A stretch of DNA of 64,000 bases from Cellvibrionaceae bacterium 1162T.S.0a.05. Its GTDB lineage: Bacteria > Pseudomonadota > Gammaproteobacteria > Pseudomonadales > Cellvibrionaceae. Position numbers and translations under genes: made by a program. The stretch is taken from positions 1,343,501-1,407,500 of the forward strand of contig LANB01000001.1 of assembly GCA_000964245.1 (NCBI GenBank). Direction: 5' to 3'. The notes under the pieces are model-generated. The model did not search any database. It was not told where the DNA came from and saw only the letters and a list, made by a program, of their open reading frames with translations. Positions 8,965-17,692 of the stretch are shown one piece after another; position 1 is the first letter of the stretch; the number at the start of each line of letters is the position of its first letter.

Positions 8965-9825
8965 ATGTCTAAAGTCCTGCAGACTTTGTGTTATATTTTT
9001 ATTTCGATAAACATCACCAATGCATGTGCATACTCTGACCAGAGCAATGCAAACCACCGATACTGGTCGCAATATCACCAAGGGAAGCCGACGCCCAAAA
9101 CACTTGAGGGCAAAGAATTGGTGTTGCAAGTTGAACACCTCAACAGTCTCACTCCCGATGTTTACCCGTCACAAGGTGCTATTGTCCAACGCTACGCAAA
9201 ACACACGGTTGAATTCATCGGCCTTGGGGACGATGGCCACACCCAAGGCAAAACGACCTACAAATATCGAAAAATGGGCGGAAATTCCGCTGTAGAAAAA
9301 TATATCGACCCCAATACCGGGCAAGGAATCAAAACCATTTACGCCTTTCATACCCGTCAATCCGGTACTTGGGAAAGAACAATAGGAAATAGCGAGACGA
9401 CAATATCCGGCCATTTTACCCTGGTAAAGACAGATTTATCGCCTGATGCGCATCTAGCGCCTGAAAACCATAATGGAAAAACAGTCGTACTCAGCGTTTT
9501 AAGTGCTAAGTCGGAGCTCGTTCCGGTAGGTAATTTTCCTTCCCCTGGCACGGTTATTCTTCAATCATACAGCGAGGGCGGCAGTTACATCGGTGAGGGC
9601 TACGGACCAGGAACCGTGGACCATCTCGGTGAGTTTAATTACGAGAAAATCAGTGCAAATTCTTCACTGGAACAGACCGTACAAACAATACCTGAAGTGA
9701 ACTATACCGACACCTACACAATGCTCTATACCTACGAAACACCGATTTCAGGTCGCTGGTATCAAAACTTTGGGAATGGTTTAATCATATTTTCCGGGAC
9801 ATTCACCGTGTTTGAGAGCCAGTAG
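8965..9825 (+). CDS. Secreted protein of unknown function with two tandem repeats
   Basis: A 286-residue protein; the start is fixed by AGGAG 9 bases before ATG 8965, although an upstream in-frame start at 8920 exists. A signal peptide is visible (LCYIFISINITNACAYS). The mature protein is an internal duplication of about 110 residues each. Repeat one begins GKELVLQVEHLNSLTPDVYPSQ and ends SGTWERTIGNSETTISGHFTLVKTD. Repeat two begins GKTVVLSVLSAKSELVPVGNF and ends ISGRWYQNFGNGLIIFSGTFTVFES. Shared features are G-K-x-V/L-V-L at the start, a central Y-K-Y or F-N-Y strand, a tyrosine-rich Y-x-F/Y-x-T strand, and a closing S-G-x-F-T-x-V/F. This looks like a beta-rich fold such as a small barrel or sandwich. 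I do not recognise the family. The next gene is a membrane AraC regulator. Confidence 0.75.
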   Translation: MSKVLQTLCYIFISINITNACAYSDQSNANHRYWSQYHQGKPTPKTLEGKELVLQVEHLNSLTPDVYPSQGAIVQRYAKHTVEFIGLGDDGHTQGKTTYKYRKMGGNSAVEKYIDPNTGQGIKTIYAFHTRQSGTWERTIGNSETTISGHFTLVKTDLSPDAHLAPENHNGKTVVLSVLSAKSELVPVGNFPSPGTVILQSYSEGGSYIGEGYGPGTVDHLGEFNYEKISANSSLEQTVQTIPEVNYTDTYTMLYTYETPISGRWYQNFGNGLIIFSGTFTVFESQ

Positions 9826-9892
9826 ATAGAAAGGCCACCGCGAGCCGCCTGGATTAAAGCCATAAAATGAAGCACACAACCAAGCGGCTTAT

Positions 9893-9914
9893 AAGATCGA
9901 TATCTTTTTTTTTA
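9893..9914 (+). terminator. Possible rho-independent terminator after the secreted protein
   Basis: A short AT-rich hairpin (AAGAT, loop CGAT, ATCTT) runs directly into a T-tract of about nine bases. The stem is only 5 bp, so the call rests mainly on the T-tract and position. Confidence 0.4.
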
Positions 9915-9991
9915 CTTTTCCAGAATTGGCAATCAATTTTAGGTGCCGATCCTAATCATTAACCTTTATCAACAGGTTTTATCAATAAGCT

Positions 9992-11092
9992 ATGACGAAT
10001 ACATTACTAAATGAGCTACTCGTGGCATGGCACCTTATTTCTTTTAGTTTTTCCTTGTGGACCTGTTTAAATATCGCAATTTCATTCAAAATTCGTCATC
10101 AGGTAAAATTACCGATACTAATATTTATTAGTATCCTATCTCTTTCACCTCTTAACGCTTACATCCAGTCCATATCCCAAACACCCATAACATGGCTAAT
10201 AACTTTAAGCGAAAACCTTACCTGGGCATATGGACCACTCTTGTATTTTATCGTTAAGCAAATACTTCTGCATGAGGAGCGTACTCGTAATCTATTTTTA
10301 CATTTACTTCCCTTTTTTATTATTAATACCTACGAACAATTGCCCTCGCCTTTATTCAAAGATCAGCACTGGATATTTATTTTACTTTTTATACAGACAT
10401 CAACATACGCAATATACTCTGCAATACGACTCAACAGATACAAATCTAAATTAAGAGTGTTGGTTACTGGGCATAGAAATACAACTTATTTCTGGTTATT
10501 ATTTTTAGCAGGTGGGCTTTTAATTGCTAGCACTATTGACATTACAGCAATTACTCTTCTAACACGAAGTTACATCGGCAGCTTGACCTGGATAACCTTC
10601 ATTGCTGCCTTTCTAAACACATACATTTGTGGTATTGCGCTGCTCTCCTTGTATCAGCCTCAAGTATTCCCAATAAATGAATCCAGTGAACCAATCATAC
10701 AAGTTGTTAACATAGCCAAAAGTAAAGAACTAACACCAGACCTTGCTAAAACAATCGAAAAAAAATTAGTCCAGCTCATAGATGAAAGTAAACCCCACCT
10801 TGACCCAGACATTTCATTACCGAAGCTTGCCACTCTACTGGGCGTAAGCAGAAATCAACTTTCCGAATTATTTAACGTTTATAAAGCAACGAGCTTTTAT
10901 AGCTACCTAAATGATTTGAGATATCAGGAGGCATTGGAATTATTAACAGATACTCGTCAAAAAATATCGATAGGAGACATTGCATATCAATCGGGGTTCA
11001 ATAATCGCAACAGTTTTTATAAAACCTTTAAACAGAAAACCGGGATCACCCCAATTGAATACAGAAAGCGAAGCCTGCATAAGGTCTCATAA
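9992..11092 (+). CDS. AraC-family regulator with a membrane-embedded N-terminal half
   Basis: A 366-residue protein. Residues about 10-225 contain seven hydrophobic segments (for example WHLISFSFSLWTCLNIAI, WIFILLFIQTSTYAIY and LTWITFIAAFLNTYICGIALL). The C-terminal 100 residues form an AraC-type double helix-turn-helix (ISLPKLATLLGVSRNQLSEL; ISIGDIAYQSGFNNRNSFYK; then FKQKTGITPIEYRK). Such membrane-anchored AraC proteins are assumed to sense a membrane or periplasmic signal and bind DNA directly. It lies 166 bp after the secreted twin-repeat protein on the same strand, separated by a possible terminator, and is AT-richer than its neighbours. The ligand and targets are unknown. Confidence 0.88.
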   Translation: MTNTLLNELLVAWHLISFSFSLWTCLNIAISFKIRHQVKLPILIFISILSLSPLNAYIQSISQTPITWLITLSENLTWAYGPLLYFIVKQILLHEERTRNLFLHLLPFFIINTYEQLPSPLFKDQHWIFILLFIQTSTYAIYSAIRLNRYKSKLRVLVTGHRNTTYFWLLFLAGGLLIASTIDITAITLLTRSYIGSLTWITFIAAFLNTYICGIALLSLYQPQVFPINESSEPIIQVVNIAKSKELTPDLAKTIEKKLVQLIDESKPHLDPDISLPKLATLLGVSRNQLSELFNVYKATSFYSYLNDLRYQEALELLTDTRQKISIGDIAYQSGFNNRNSFYKTFKQKTGITPIEYRKRSLHKVS

Positions 11093-11131
11093 ACGATGAT
11101 AATGAAAACTCGTATTTGTCAGAACATTTTA

Positions 11132-12769
11132 CTATTCAAGTAGTAGGAGTGCTTGATCGAAGCGCACTTTTACATAGCCTTTTTTTACTTTGATTTCCTT
11201 GCCTGAATAAGCATCTCGCACTACCTCAGCGTCAGGAAATATTTTACTAATATCAATTGCAGTATTTTTGCGGTAATCGATCACAACGACCACCTTGTCC
11301 TGCATCCATACCCGGCTAAAGGCATAAGGTTCAGCATGTAAGCGCTGATGAAGGCCTCGAGCTATCGCGGGGTGCCGCGCCCGGAATTGCCCAAGCTTTT
11401 GCCAATGTGACAGCAGTGCCGCACCTTCGGGGCTTGCGTGATCCTGCCAATTCATAAATGCCCGTAAATTAGCATCGCCAAAACTGCCTGCCGCCTCAAG
11501 GGGCCGTGCACTCTCATCTCCGTAGTAAATTTGCGCCTGCCCTGGTGAGAGCAACAGTTTATTTGCCGCTTCGTAGCTGCGTTGACGTTTACGATCAAAA
11601 GGGTCCGGGTCATCGTGAGACACCAGATAGTTCAGAAAAGTGACGCCCTTAAATGGCCCGTTATTCAACGCATGGGCATACGCACTAAAATGTTTTTCAT
11701 AGTCCCACTGTGCATGGCTTGCAAAACCCATATTGATGAGCGAGTCGAAACCAAAATCATAAAAGTCCACCACACGATCACCAAAATCAAAATCGCGGGT
11801 ATTTTCCGGTGTATTTCGAAAACCCAGAGGGCCAAAGTTATAGACCTCGCCCAACATGTAAAATGGGGTATCGTCTATCACTTTAGCAGGATGTTTTCGC
11901 TTCCAATCTTCAAAAGCGGCGCTGGCATGCTCACGTAATTGCGGCCAGATTTCAGGTTCAACATGTTTCGCCGTATCAACACGAAAACCATCAATCCCGG
12001 TTTCTGCAACCCAATCACTCAGCCAACTTATGATGAAATTGTGCGGATAGCGAGGCAGCCCGCTACGTTTAAAAAAGGCATCCAGTTTGGCGGTTTCCGT
12101 TTGCAAACGCCCTTCTTTTTTCCACTTTTCCAACAACCAGGGCGGTAGTGTGACTTCGGTTTTGGTATCGGTACGAATATCCGGAATACTGGGTGAGAGG
12201 ACACAATCGACATTCCCGCTAAAGCTTTTCCACTGGCATGCTGGCTCATGCCGAATCCAGGAGTCTGGCCAAGCCGGGTCCAGCGATGTGGGTGGGCCTG
12301 TATGATTGAGCACCACGTCAGCCAGGATTCGAATGCCGTGCTTATGGGCCAAATCGACAAGGTTTTTAAGCTCCTGTTTACTTCCGAAATTTGGGTCAGT
12401 GGTGGTCCAATCCTTGATCCAGTAGCCGTGGAAGGGGTAGCTCCGGCCCCAATCTTCGTCCCAGGGGCCGTGGATTTGCTCAAAAAATGGCGTCATCCAA
12501 ATTGCGGTCACGCCCAGCTTATTAAAATATCCGCTTTCTATGCGTTGGCGAATGCCCTCAATGTCGCCGCCTAAAAAACTGCGTAAAACAGCAGCGTCCT
12601 GCTTGCGAGAATATTGTTGGTCGTTTGACGGTTTGGCATTGTGGAAGCGATCGATCAGCAGAAAATACACTGTCGCCGACGCCCAGGGATCTTCATCTAC
12701 CCAGGCAAATTGGCACCCCAATAACACGCAGCAACCCAATGCCAGCGCGCGCACACGAATTTTAAACAT
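11132..12769 (-). CDS. GH13 alpha-amylase lipoprotein (GH13_19/MalS-like)
   Basis: A 545-residue enzyme with a lipobox (VLLGC, Cys19), so attached to a membrane facing the periplasm or outside. The GH13 barrel is complete: ASATVYFLLIDRF start, region I DVVLNHTG, nucleophile in GFRVDTAKH, acid/base Glu in MLGEVYNFG, and the third Asp in LVSHDDPDP. An insertion rich in Trp and Lys follows the first catalytic strands (residues about 155-225). The arrangement resembles periplasmic MalS-type alpha-amylases that cut maltodextrins. It is transcribed away from the beta-helix lipoprotein gene upstream and converges with the AraC gene, 39 bp apart. The 14-bp operator at 12882-12895, 113 bp before the ATG, matches the pullulanase/glucosidase operators, so co-regulation with that locus is likely. 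Confidence 0.9.
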   Translation of the reverse strand: MFKIRVRALALGCCVLLGCQFAWVDEDPWASATVYFLLIDRFHNAKPSNDQQYSRKQDAAVLRSFLGGDIEGIRQRIESGYFNKLGVTAIWMTPFFEQIHGPWDEDWGRSYPFHGYWIKDWTTTDPNFGSKQELKNLVDLAHKHGIRILADVVLNHTGPPTSLDPAWPDSWIRHEPACQWKSFSGNVDCVLSPSIPDIRTDTKTEVTLPPWLLEKWKKEGRLQTETAKLDAFFKRSGLPRYPHNFIISWLSDWVAETGIDGFRVDTAKHVEPEIWPQLREHASAAFEDWKRKHPAKVIDDTPFYMLGEVYNFGPLGFRNTPENTRDFDFGDRVVDFYDFGFDSLINMGFASHAQWDYEKHFSAYAHALNNGPFKGVTFLNYLVSHDDPDPFDRKRQRSYEAANKLLLSPGQAQIYYGDESARPLEAAGSFGDANLRAFMNWQDHASPEGAALLSHWQKLGQFRARHPAIARGLHQRLHAEPYAFSRVWMQDKVVVVIDYRKNTAIDISKIFPDAEVVRDAYSGKEIKVKKGYVKVRFDQALLLLE

Positions 12770-12881
12770 TATTGGCGACTGTTATTTTGTTATGTTAATC
12801 AGTAGTGAGTTTTTCAAGCGCGTGATAATTCGTCACGACAGACCAACACACTAACACAGCCCCACTCAGCCGAGTTCATTA

Positions 12882-12895
12882 TGCATACGTATTCA
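12882..12895 (-). promoter_or_regulatory. LacI-type operator copy upstream of the alpha-amylase
   Basis: TGCATACGTATTCA is identical to the 14-mer at 1915-1928. It lies in the 126-bp gap between the amylase ATG and the stop codon of the gene behind it. It is nearly the same distance from its start codon (113 bp) as the 1915 copy is from the alpha-glucosidase start. Confidence 0.68.
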
Positions 12896-15301
12896 TCAGG
12901 AATCGGCTTCGACTTGCAGGATGAATTTTTGGCGCACATTGTTCACATTGGGGCACGCCACGAGACGGTTGCCGAGGGTGTAGGTTCCACCGCCGACGCC
13001 CAGCACCCAATCACGGTTAAATTTATTTGAAAGCTGTATCCCTTCTTCGTCATAGTCGATGGCCCACTGCTGTGCAAAGCCAAGAACATTGTCATACAAA
13101 AAGGCGCCATACGTATTCTCAAGCAAGCTCTGGCAGTACTCATAATAATCCGGTGGTAAGGTAAGGTAACCCTCCTCGAAATCCGGGCTTTTGATATAGA
13201 CATAGCGCTCACTAGCCACTTCAAAATGCCAAAGTTTAAATTCCGCTTCATCACAGTTTTGCAATATTGGGAAAAAGAAATCATCTTCAGTTTCGTGCTC
13301 AACGATACCCAAACACAAATCAGGCCGCTCGACAGGACGTAAGGTAAAACGCGGGTTTAGTTGTGTTTGTACAGTAAGTGCCGAACCTGCATAGGTGGCA
13401 GGCTCATGCTCATCTTCATCATAAGTTAACCAACTCAGGTAATTTTCTGCGGCAAACAAATCGCTGCCGTTATCTGCTTGAATAAGCGATGTTGTCGATG
13501 CATTGCGGCTTAAAATATTTTCATAAACCTGATTATTGTTACCAGATAACACAAGCGGTACGACACCTTGCTCGCCGGGCAAAAAATGATTGAAGCGGGC
13601 TACACTTTCCGATCCCGCAAACTTGACTAATGGGCTGACGCCTTCGCCATCTGCCACATTGCGAAACACATTCGCTTCCAGGCTAACATCGCCCACGTAT
13701 TCATTCACATCGATTCCCGGACTGCGCCCATCAACCTCAAACACATTCCGACTGAGTCGAATATTGTCGCTTGCCGCTTCCTGTTCAGCGCGAATTTGAA
13801 TTTGTGCTTGCTGGGGATTTGCCAATTGTGAAGAATAAAAATTTGAGTCCTTGATGGTAATACTGCTGCTATTTTGCAGCATAATTGCCTGGTCCAGTAA
13901 ATTCGTCGTTTCAATGTCACTTACTGTCACTGAGTTATTATTTGTAAGGCGAATACCGGTAGCCGCGTCGGCAAATTCAATATTTTCAATTAGCCAGTGG
14001 CTTCCTGTTAAGGATAACAGTGTTCCACTACTATCGCCCAAAAGCCTCGCGGGTTCATCTTCTTCGTCCGAGCGTAAAATTATAGGATTCAGTGTCGACC
14101 CGGAATTTGCACTCTGAAAATAGATTTCCCCCGTAAGGGCGCCAACATAGTCACCAGGCTCAAGTCGGATTTCATCATTCGCCTGAGCATTCAGGATGGC
14201 CGTTCGCAGTTCTTCTGCGGTGCTGACGTAACTGCGATTTGTTGCCAACCGGTTTAAATAAACCCGATAAATCCGTGAGACAGTGCCATCCAATGATTCC
14301 GCGCGGATGCTAAAAGACTGCATACTTTCTTCGAGTTCAATTTCATAGTCTTCGTCCTGACGAAAATCATTATCACCGTAGTATAAAGTAACCCCGCGCA
14401 CCTCCGGTCGCACACGGATATTCACATGATCGGTGTTGCGGTTTAATTCAATGAGGTAAGCCGTTTGATTACAGTAAAAATCGATTTCCTTACCTTCAAT
14501 TTCCAGCGATTTCAAATTCGCATTTTTATTTTGCTCTGCTTCCTCGCCAACGGATCGCTTTACTGTCACGGTGTAACGACGCTCACCTTCACCCTTGTAA
14601 TTTGACACGAATAAATCAAGGTGGTTTTCACCCGGCTCAAGATTCGCTTGATAATATTCCTGGTTATTTAAACGCTCACCCTGAGAGTCCATGAGGCGAA
14701 CCTGATTATTGCGCCCCACCGTGTTAAAACGATAGCCTATGCTGCACTGACTGTAGCCAACATTGGCTTCATATTCATAGATATCCGGGTCAAAATCCGG
14801 GCTCAAATTAATGACTTCCTCTCCTCGATAAAGCGCCAGCCTGGACAACTGGCCGAGAACCGCTTCCCTTTCAAGGATTATATTGTAAGTCATGTGGACG
14901 CCAGTCTCTGTTTCGTAGAGTTTTATCTCGAGCAGACTGGCCCCTTCTTCCATATCAATTTCAACGCGTTCACCACTCTCTATTTCTTCGTTACGGCCCC
15001 ACTCTTCTCCTTCCTTAACCTGGTAATAGAGTTCCAGATCTTCATTGGCATCGTTAAAGCTTGCAGTAAACGCGAGCGTTTTGACGTTTTCTTCCAGGGT
15101 GAGGTAGTAAGGGCCTGCCTTTGCAGGTTCGAACGCGATATCGTGACCTTCTATAGTTAACTGAGTTAACAAGACATCCTCATAATCTTCGTACACGCCC
15201 TCCCTGGTTTCCGGACTCCCACCACATGCAGATAAAAGCACTACTACAGTAGCTGCATAAACCCAAACCAACACCAATCTGAAATTTCTCACTCTCGACA
15301 T
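12896..15301 (-). CDS. Surface lipoprotein: cadherin-like beta-sandwich repeats plus right-handed beta-helix
   Basis: An 801-residue protein started at ATG 15301, which has GAGG 8 bases upstream; the frame extends to 15334 without support. The lipobox is LLSAC (Cys26). Residues about 40-355 contain three repeats of a cadherin-like beta-sandwich type (LTQLTIEGHDIAF; LSRLALYRGEEVINLSP; LKSLEIEGKEIDF), each ending in a Y-x-V-x-L/V-x-R strand. Residues about 360-650 form a right-handed parallel beta-helix (VSTAEELRTAILNAQANDEI, GSHWLIENIEFADAATGI, SITIKDSNFYSS), as in polysaccharide lyase families and NosD-like proteins. The last 150 residues (LCLGIVEHETEDDFFFPI, QQWAIDYDEEGIQLSN) resemble a ricin-like beta-trefoil. 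The protein is very acidic. Polysaccharide binding or a lyase-like role is possible, but no catalytic Lys/Arg pair could be assigned. Confidence 0.78.
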   Translation of the reverse strand: MSRVRNFRLVLVWVYAATVVVLLSACGGSPETREGVYEDYEDVLLTQLTIEGHDIAFEPAKAGPYYLTLEENVKTLAFTASFNDANEDLELYYQVKEGEEWGRNEEIESGERVEIDMEEGASLLEIKLYETETGVHMTYNIILEREAVLGQLSRLALYRGEEVINLSPDFDPDIYEYEANVGYSQCSIGYRFNTVGRNNQVRLMDSQGERLNNQEYYQANLEPGENHLDLFVSNYKGEGERRYTVTVKRSVGEEAEQNKNANLKSLEIEGKEIDFYCNQTAYLIELNRNTDHVNIRVRPEVRGVTLYYGDNDFRQDEDYEIELEESMQSFSIRAESLDGTVSRIYRVYLNRLATNRSYVSTAEELRTAILNAQANDEIRLEPGDYVGALTGEIYFQSANSGSTLNPIILRSDEEDEPARLLGDSSGTLLSLTGSHWLIENIEFADAATGIRLTNNNSVTVSDIETTNLLDQAIMLQNSSSITIKDSNFYSSQLANPQQAQIQIRAEQEAASDNIRLSRNVFEVDGRSPGIDVNEYVGDVSLEANVFRNVADGEGVSPLVKFAGSESVARFNHFLPGEQGVVPLVLSGNNNQVYENILSRNASTTSLIQADNGSDLFAAENYLSWLTYDEDEHEPATYAGSALTVQTQLNPRFTLRPVERPDLCLGIVEHETEDDFFFPILQNCDEAEFKLWHFEVASERYVYIKSPDFEEGYLTLPPDYYEYCQSLLENTYGAFLYDNVLGFAQQWAIDYDEEGIQLSNKFNRDWVLGVGGGTYTLGNRLVACPNVNNVRQKFILQVEADS

Positions 15302-15603
15302 AACTCGCCTCAAAAATCCCCAAAATAAAACCAACCCACATTTTCTGATCTACAGTGGCCGCGTCGAACAACTTTTGAGTTCAATCCGGGGTGGATTTCC
15401 TGGAAGGCATGTAGACCTGAGAGAGGCCGAACAGTTCGGCATATTCAGCGAATTCGCCGAGGAGTTTCGTCAATTAATTTCTGTTTTTGTCAGGCAATGT
15501 CAAGATATGTCAAGAAATTAAAAGTTCAGCAGTGAAGGGATTTTAAAGCGAAAAAGCAGGTCATATCCTGCCGAAAATTTGTTTTCATTAGTGGGTTTTT
15601 CCT
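15302..15603. other. Divergent intergenic region between two lipoprotein genes
   Basis: About 300 bp holding the promoters of the beta-helix lipoprotein (minus) and the FG-GAP lipoprotein (plus). The only structured element seen is the triple repeat at 15488-15513. No reading frame here is credible. Confidence 0.55.
15488..15513 (+). promoter_or_regulatory. Triple 10-bp direct repeat, CpxR/OmpR-type binding-site candidate
   Basis: Three TGTCA units start at 15488, 15498 and 15508, giving GTCAG-N5-GTCAA-N5-GTCAA. Exact 10-bp phasing is typical of OmpR-family response-regulator sites; the known CpxR box is GTAAA-N5-GTAAA. It lies 91 bp before the FG-GAP lipoprotein start, which is followed by an OmpR-type regulator gene. 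A matching GTCAA-N5-GTAAA site precedes the Spy-like gene at 19838-19852. Confidence 0.6.
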
Positions 15604-17619
15604 ATGCATTACGCATCAACAACATTAAAAAAGTATTTATTTCTAGTCGCGCCACTTTCAATTTTACTCCTTAGCGCCTGCGGCGGTGGTGGCAGCGATG
15701 ACGATGATGAACCAGATCAATTTTATTTCGATGACGTGACAGATGCCGGATTGGGTGAATATGTCGAATCCGACTATATCACGGTAGAGGGTATCAACAC
15801 CGAAGCAAAAATCTGGATTGAGGGTGGCGAGTACGCTATCGATGGCGGTGAATATACGGATGAAGAAGGGGAGGTCGTGGAAGATCAAATTGTTTTTGTA
15901 CGCGTTCTCACTTCCGAAGAACTGTCAACCGAAACTGAAGCCACCTTATACATTGGCGAGAGCGAGGATATTTATGACACCTTTACCGTTCGCACTGTCG
16001 ATATTTCATTGAGTGCGCGCAACGGCATGAAAAGTATTGTGTTTAGCTGGCCGCCGGTTTCCGGTGCAGTGGATTACAAAGTCCTTGAAAAAGACGGACC
16101 AAACCAGGACTTTAAACAGCTCGGTCGTTTACTTAACAGTGAAGCGGTCGGTTTAACGGTGCCCCTATCTATTCATAAACACGACTGGATAAATTCCGAA
16201 TACAAACTGGAAGCCTGTACCAACGAAACCTGTTCAACGACGGATGAAATTTCTGTACACGCCTACATGGAGCGAGCAATAGGGTATTTCAAAGCCAATA
16301 ATTCTGAAGAGAATGACGGCTTCAGTCATCTTGCACTCAGTGCTGATGGCGAAACCATCGCCGTTGGCGCGCCGGGTGAAGACAGTGGTTTACCCGGCAT
16401 GAACCGCGACTCAGGCGATAACTCGACAAGTGGATCAGGCGCTGTTTATGTCTATGTGAAAGACGATAGCAGTTGGCGCTTGCAAAGTTATATCAAGGCA
16501 CCCGCTCCAGGCGATGGCGATAATTTCGGTACCAGTGTCAGTCTGAGCTCTGATGGCAATACGCTTGCTGTCGGCGTGCCCTGGGAAGACGGCGCTGATT
16601 TTCAAATTGATGGCGACCACCTCGACAATAACGCCCAGGATTCCGGTGCCGTTTTCGTTTACCAGCGCTTCGGTGATACCTGGGTCTTACAGAACTATAT
16701 TAAAGCGAGTAATGGTGCAGGTGGTGACGCTTTTGGTTCACTCGTCGAGTTAAGCGATTTTGGCTCCCACCTGGCGGTCTCTGCGCCTCTCGGAGGCACC
16801 GGCGATCGTGGCGCAGTCTATCTTTACACCCTCGCAAATGATGCCTGGAGCGAAGCTGACATTCTCGAAGCCAGCACGCAACAATTTGCTAACAGTATTT
16901 CCCTGAGCGCAAATGGCAGCCGACTCGCGGTGGGTGCACGGCAATTTGATTATTCGACGGATCAAAGCTTACGCGCAGGCAAGGTCTATCTCTATGACAA
17001 GGCAGGCAGCGTCTGGAATCTCACTCAGGAACTCTCAGCATCCAACCCGCAAGACAATATGGAGTTCGGTTTTGACGTCTCCCTTTCGATGGACGGCGCC
17101 AACCTTATTGTCGGTGCGCCCGGAGAATCCAGTGATGCCTTCCAGATCAACGGCAATCAGCAAAGCACGGCGCTGCAAGCATCGGGGGCGGCCTATGTGT
17201 TTATCCACAACGGCACAAGCTGGGTGCAACAAGCCTATCTGAAGGCAGAAAATAGTGACGCCGCAGATCGTTTTGGCGCTGCAGTGGCAATAAATTCCGA
17301 CGGCTCCAATGTTGTGGTCGGCGCTCCTGGTGAGGCCAGTTCAGCAACCGGTGTCCAGGGCAGCATTTACGATAACAGCATGCCCGGTTCCGGTGCCGCC
17401 TATGTCTTCCTTCGCGAAAACAACGAATGGACGGCCGGCAACTACGTCAAGGCGCCAAATACCAATGAAAGTGACCAATTTGGCCGTTACCTGGAACTTG
17501 ACGCTTCCGGTGATGCCTTAGTGCTTGCTGCGCCTTTTGAGGACAGCGACGCGATAGGTATCAATGGCAGCCGTTCCAACAATACCGCAAGGGAAGCCGG
17601 CGCAATTTATCTATACTAA
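15604..17619 (+). CDS. FG-GAP/integrin-like beta-propeller lipoprotein
   Basis: A 671-residue protein. The lipobox is LLLSAC (Cys26) and is followed by a Gly/Asp-rich spacer. Residues about 60-220 include a fibronectin-III-like segment (NGMKSIVFSWPPVSGAVDYKV). From about residue 225 to the end, at least six repeats of roughly 60 residues follow the pattern D-G-x-x-(I/L)-A-V-G-A-P-x-E-D ... G-A-V-Y-V-Y ... W-x-x-x-x-Y-(I/L)-K-A. This is the FG-GAP blade of integrin-type propellers, with Asp/Asn-rich calcium-type loops. It probably sits on the cell surface and mediates adhesion or binding. It lies immediately before the CpxRA-like pair and behind a CpxR-box-like repeat, so it may be an output of that system. 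Confidence 0.85.
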   Translation: MHYASTTLKKYLFLVAPLSILLLSACGGGGSDDDDEPDQFYFDDVTDAGLGEYVESDYITVEGINTEAKIWIEGGEYAIDGGEYTDEEGEVVEDQIVFVRVLTSEELSTETEATLYIGESEDIYDTFTVRTVDISLSARNGMKSIVFSWPPVSGAVDYKVLEKDGPNQDFKQLGRLLNSEAVGLTVPLSIHKHDWINSEYKLEACTNETCSTTDEISVHAYMERAIGYFKANNSEENDGFSHLALSADGETIAVGAPGEDSGLPGMNRDSGDNSTSGSGAVYVYVKDDSSWRLQSYIKAPAPGDGDNFGTSVSLSSDGNTLAVGVPWEDGADFQIDGDHLDNNAQDSGAVFVYQRFGDTWVLQNYIKASNGAGGDAFGSLVELSDFGSHLAVSAPLGGTGDRGAVYLYTLANDAWSEADILEASTQQFANSISLSANGSRLAVGARQFDYSTDQSLRAGKVYLYDKAGSVWNLTQELSASNPQDNMEFGFDVSLSMDGANLIVGAPGESSDAFQINGNQQSTALQASGAAYVFIHNGTSWVQQAYLKAENSDAADRFGAAVAINSDGSNVVVGAPGEASSATGVQGSIYDNSMPGSGAAYVFLRENNEWTAGNYVKAPNTNESDQFGRYLELDASGDALVLAAPFEDSDAIGINGSRSNNTAREAGAIYLY

Positions 17620-17628
17620 AAATAATTT

Positions 17629-17668
17629 ACCCATCACCACCTCACTAAAGCGATGAGGTGGCGGTGGG
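17629..17668 (+). terminator. Stem-loop between the propeller lipoprotein and the response regulator
   Basis: A long stem (ACCCATCACCACCTCA against TGAGGTGGCGGTGGGT, with mismatches) and a 6-8 base loop. No T-run follows, so it may be an attenuating or processing hairpin in the leader of the regulator gene, which starts 25 bp later, rather than a simple terminator. Confidence 0.55.
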
Positions 17669-17692
17669 TATTCACAACGTGGCACAAGAAAA

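Noticed and set aside
8757-8972. 71-residue frame before the secreted twin-repeat protein
   Set aside because: No ribosome site, overlaps the start region of the next gene, no domain.
12028-12483. 151-residue frame inside the alpha-amylase gene
   Set aside because: Another frame on the same strand as the amylase, which has all catalytic motifs.
13100-13120. Further ATACGTAT-containing sequence inside the beta-helix lipoprotein gene
   Set aside because: Matches only the core of the glucan operator, lies within coding sequence and far from a start codon; probably chance.
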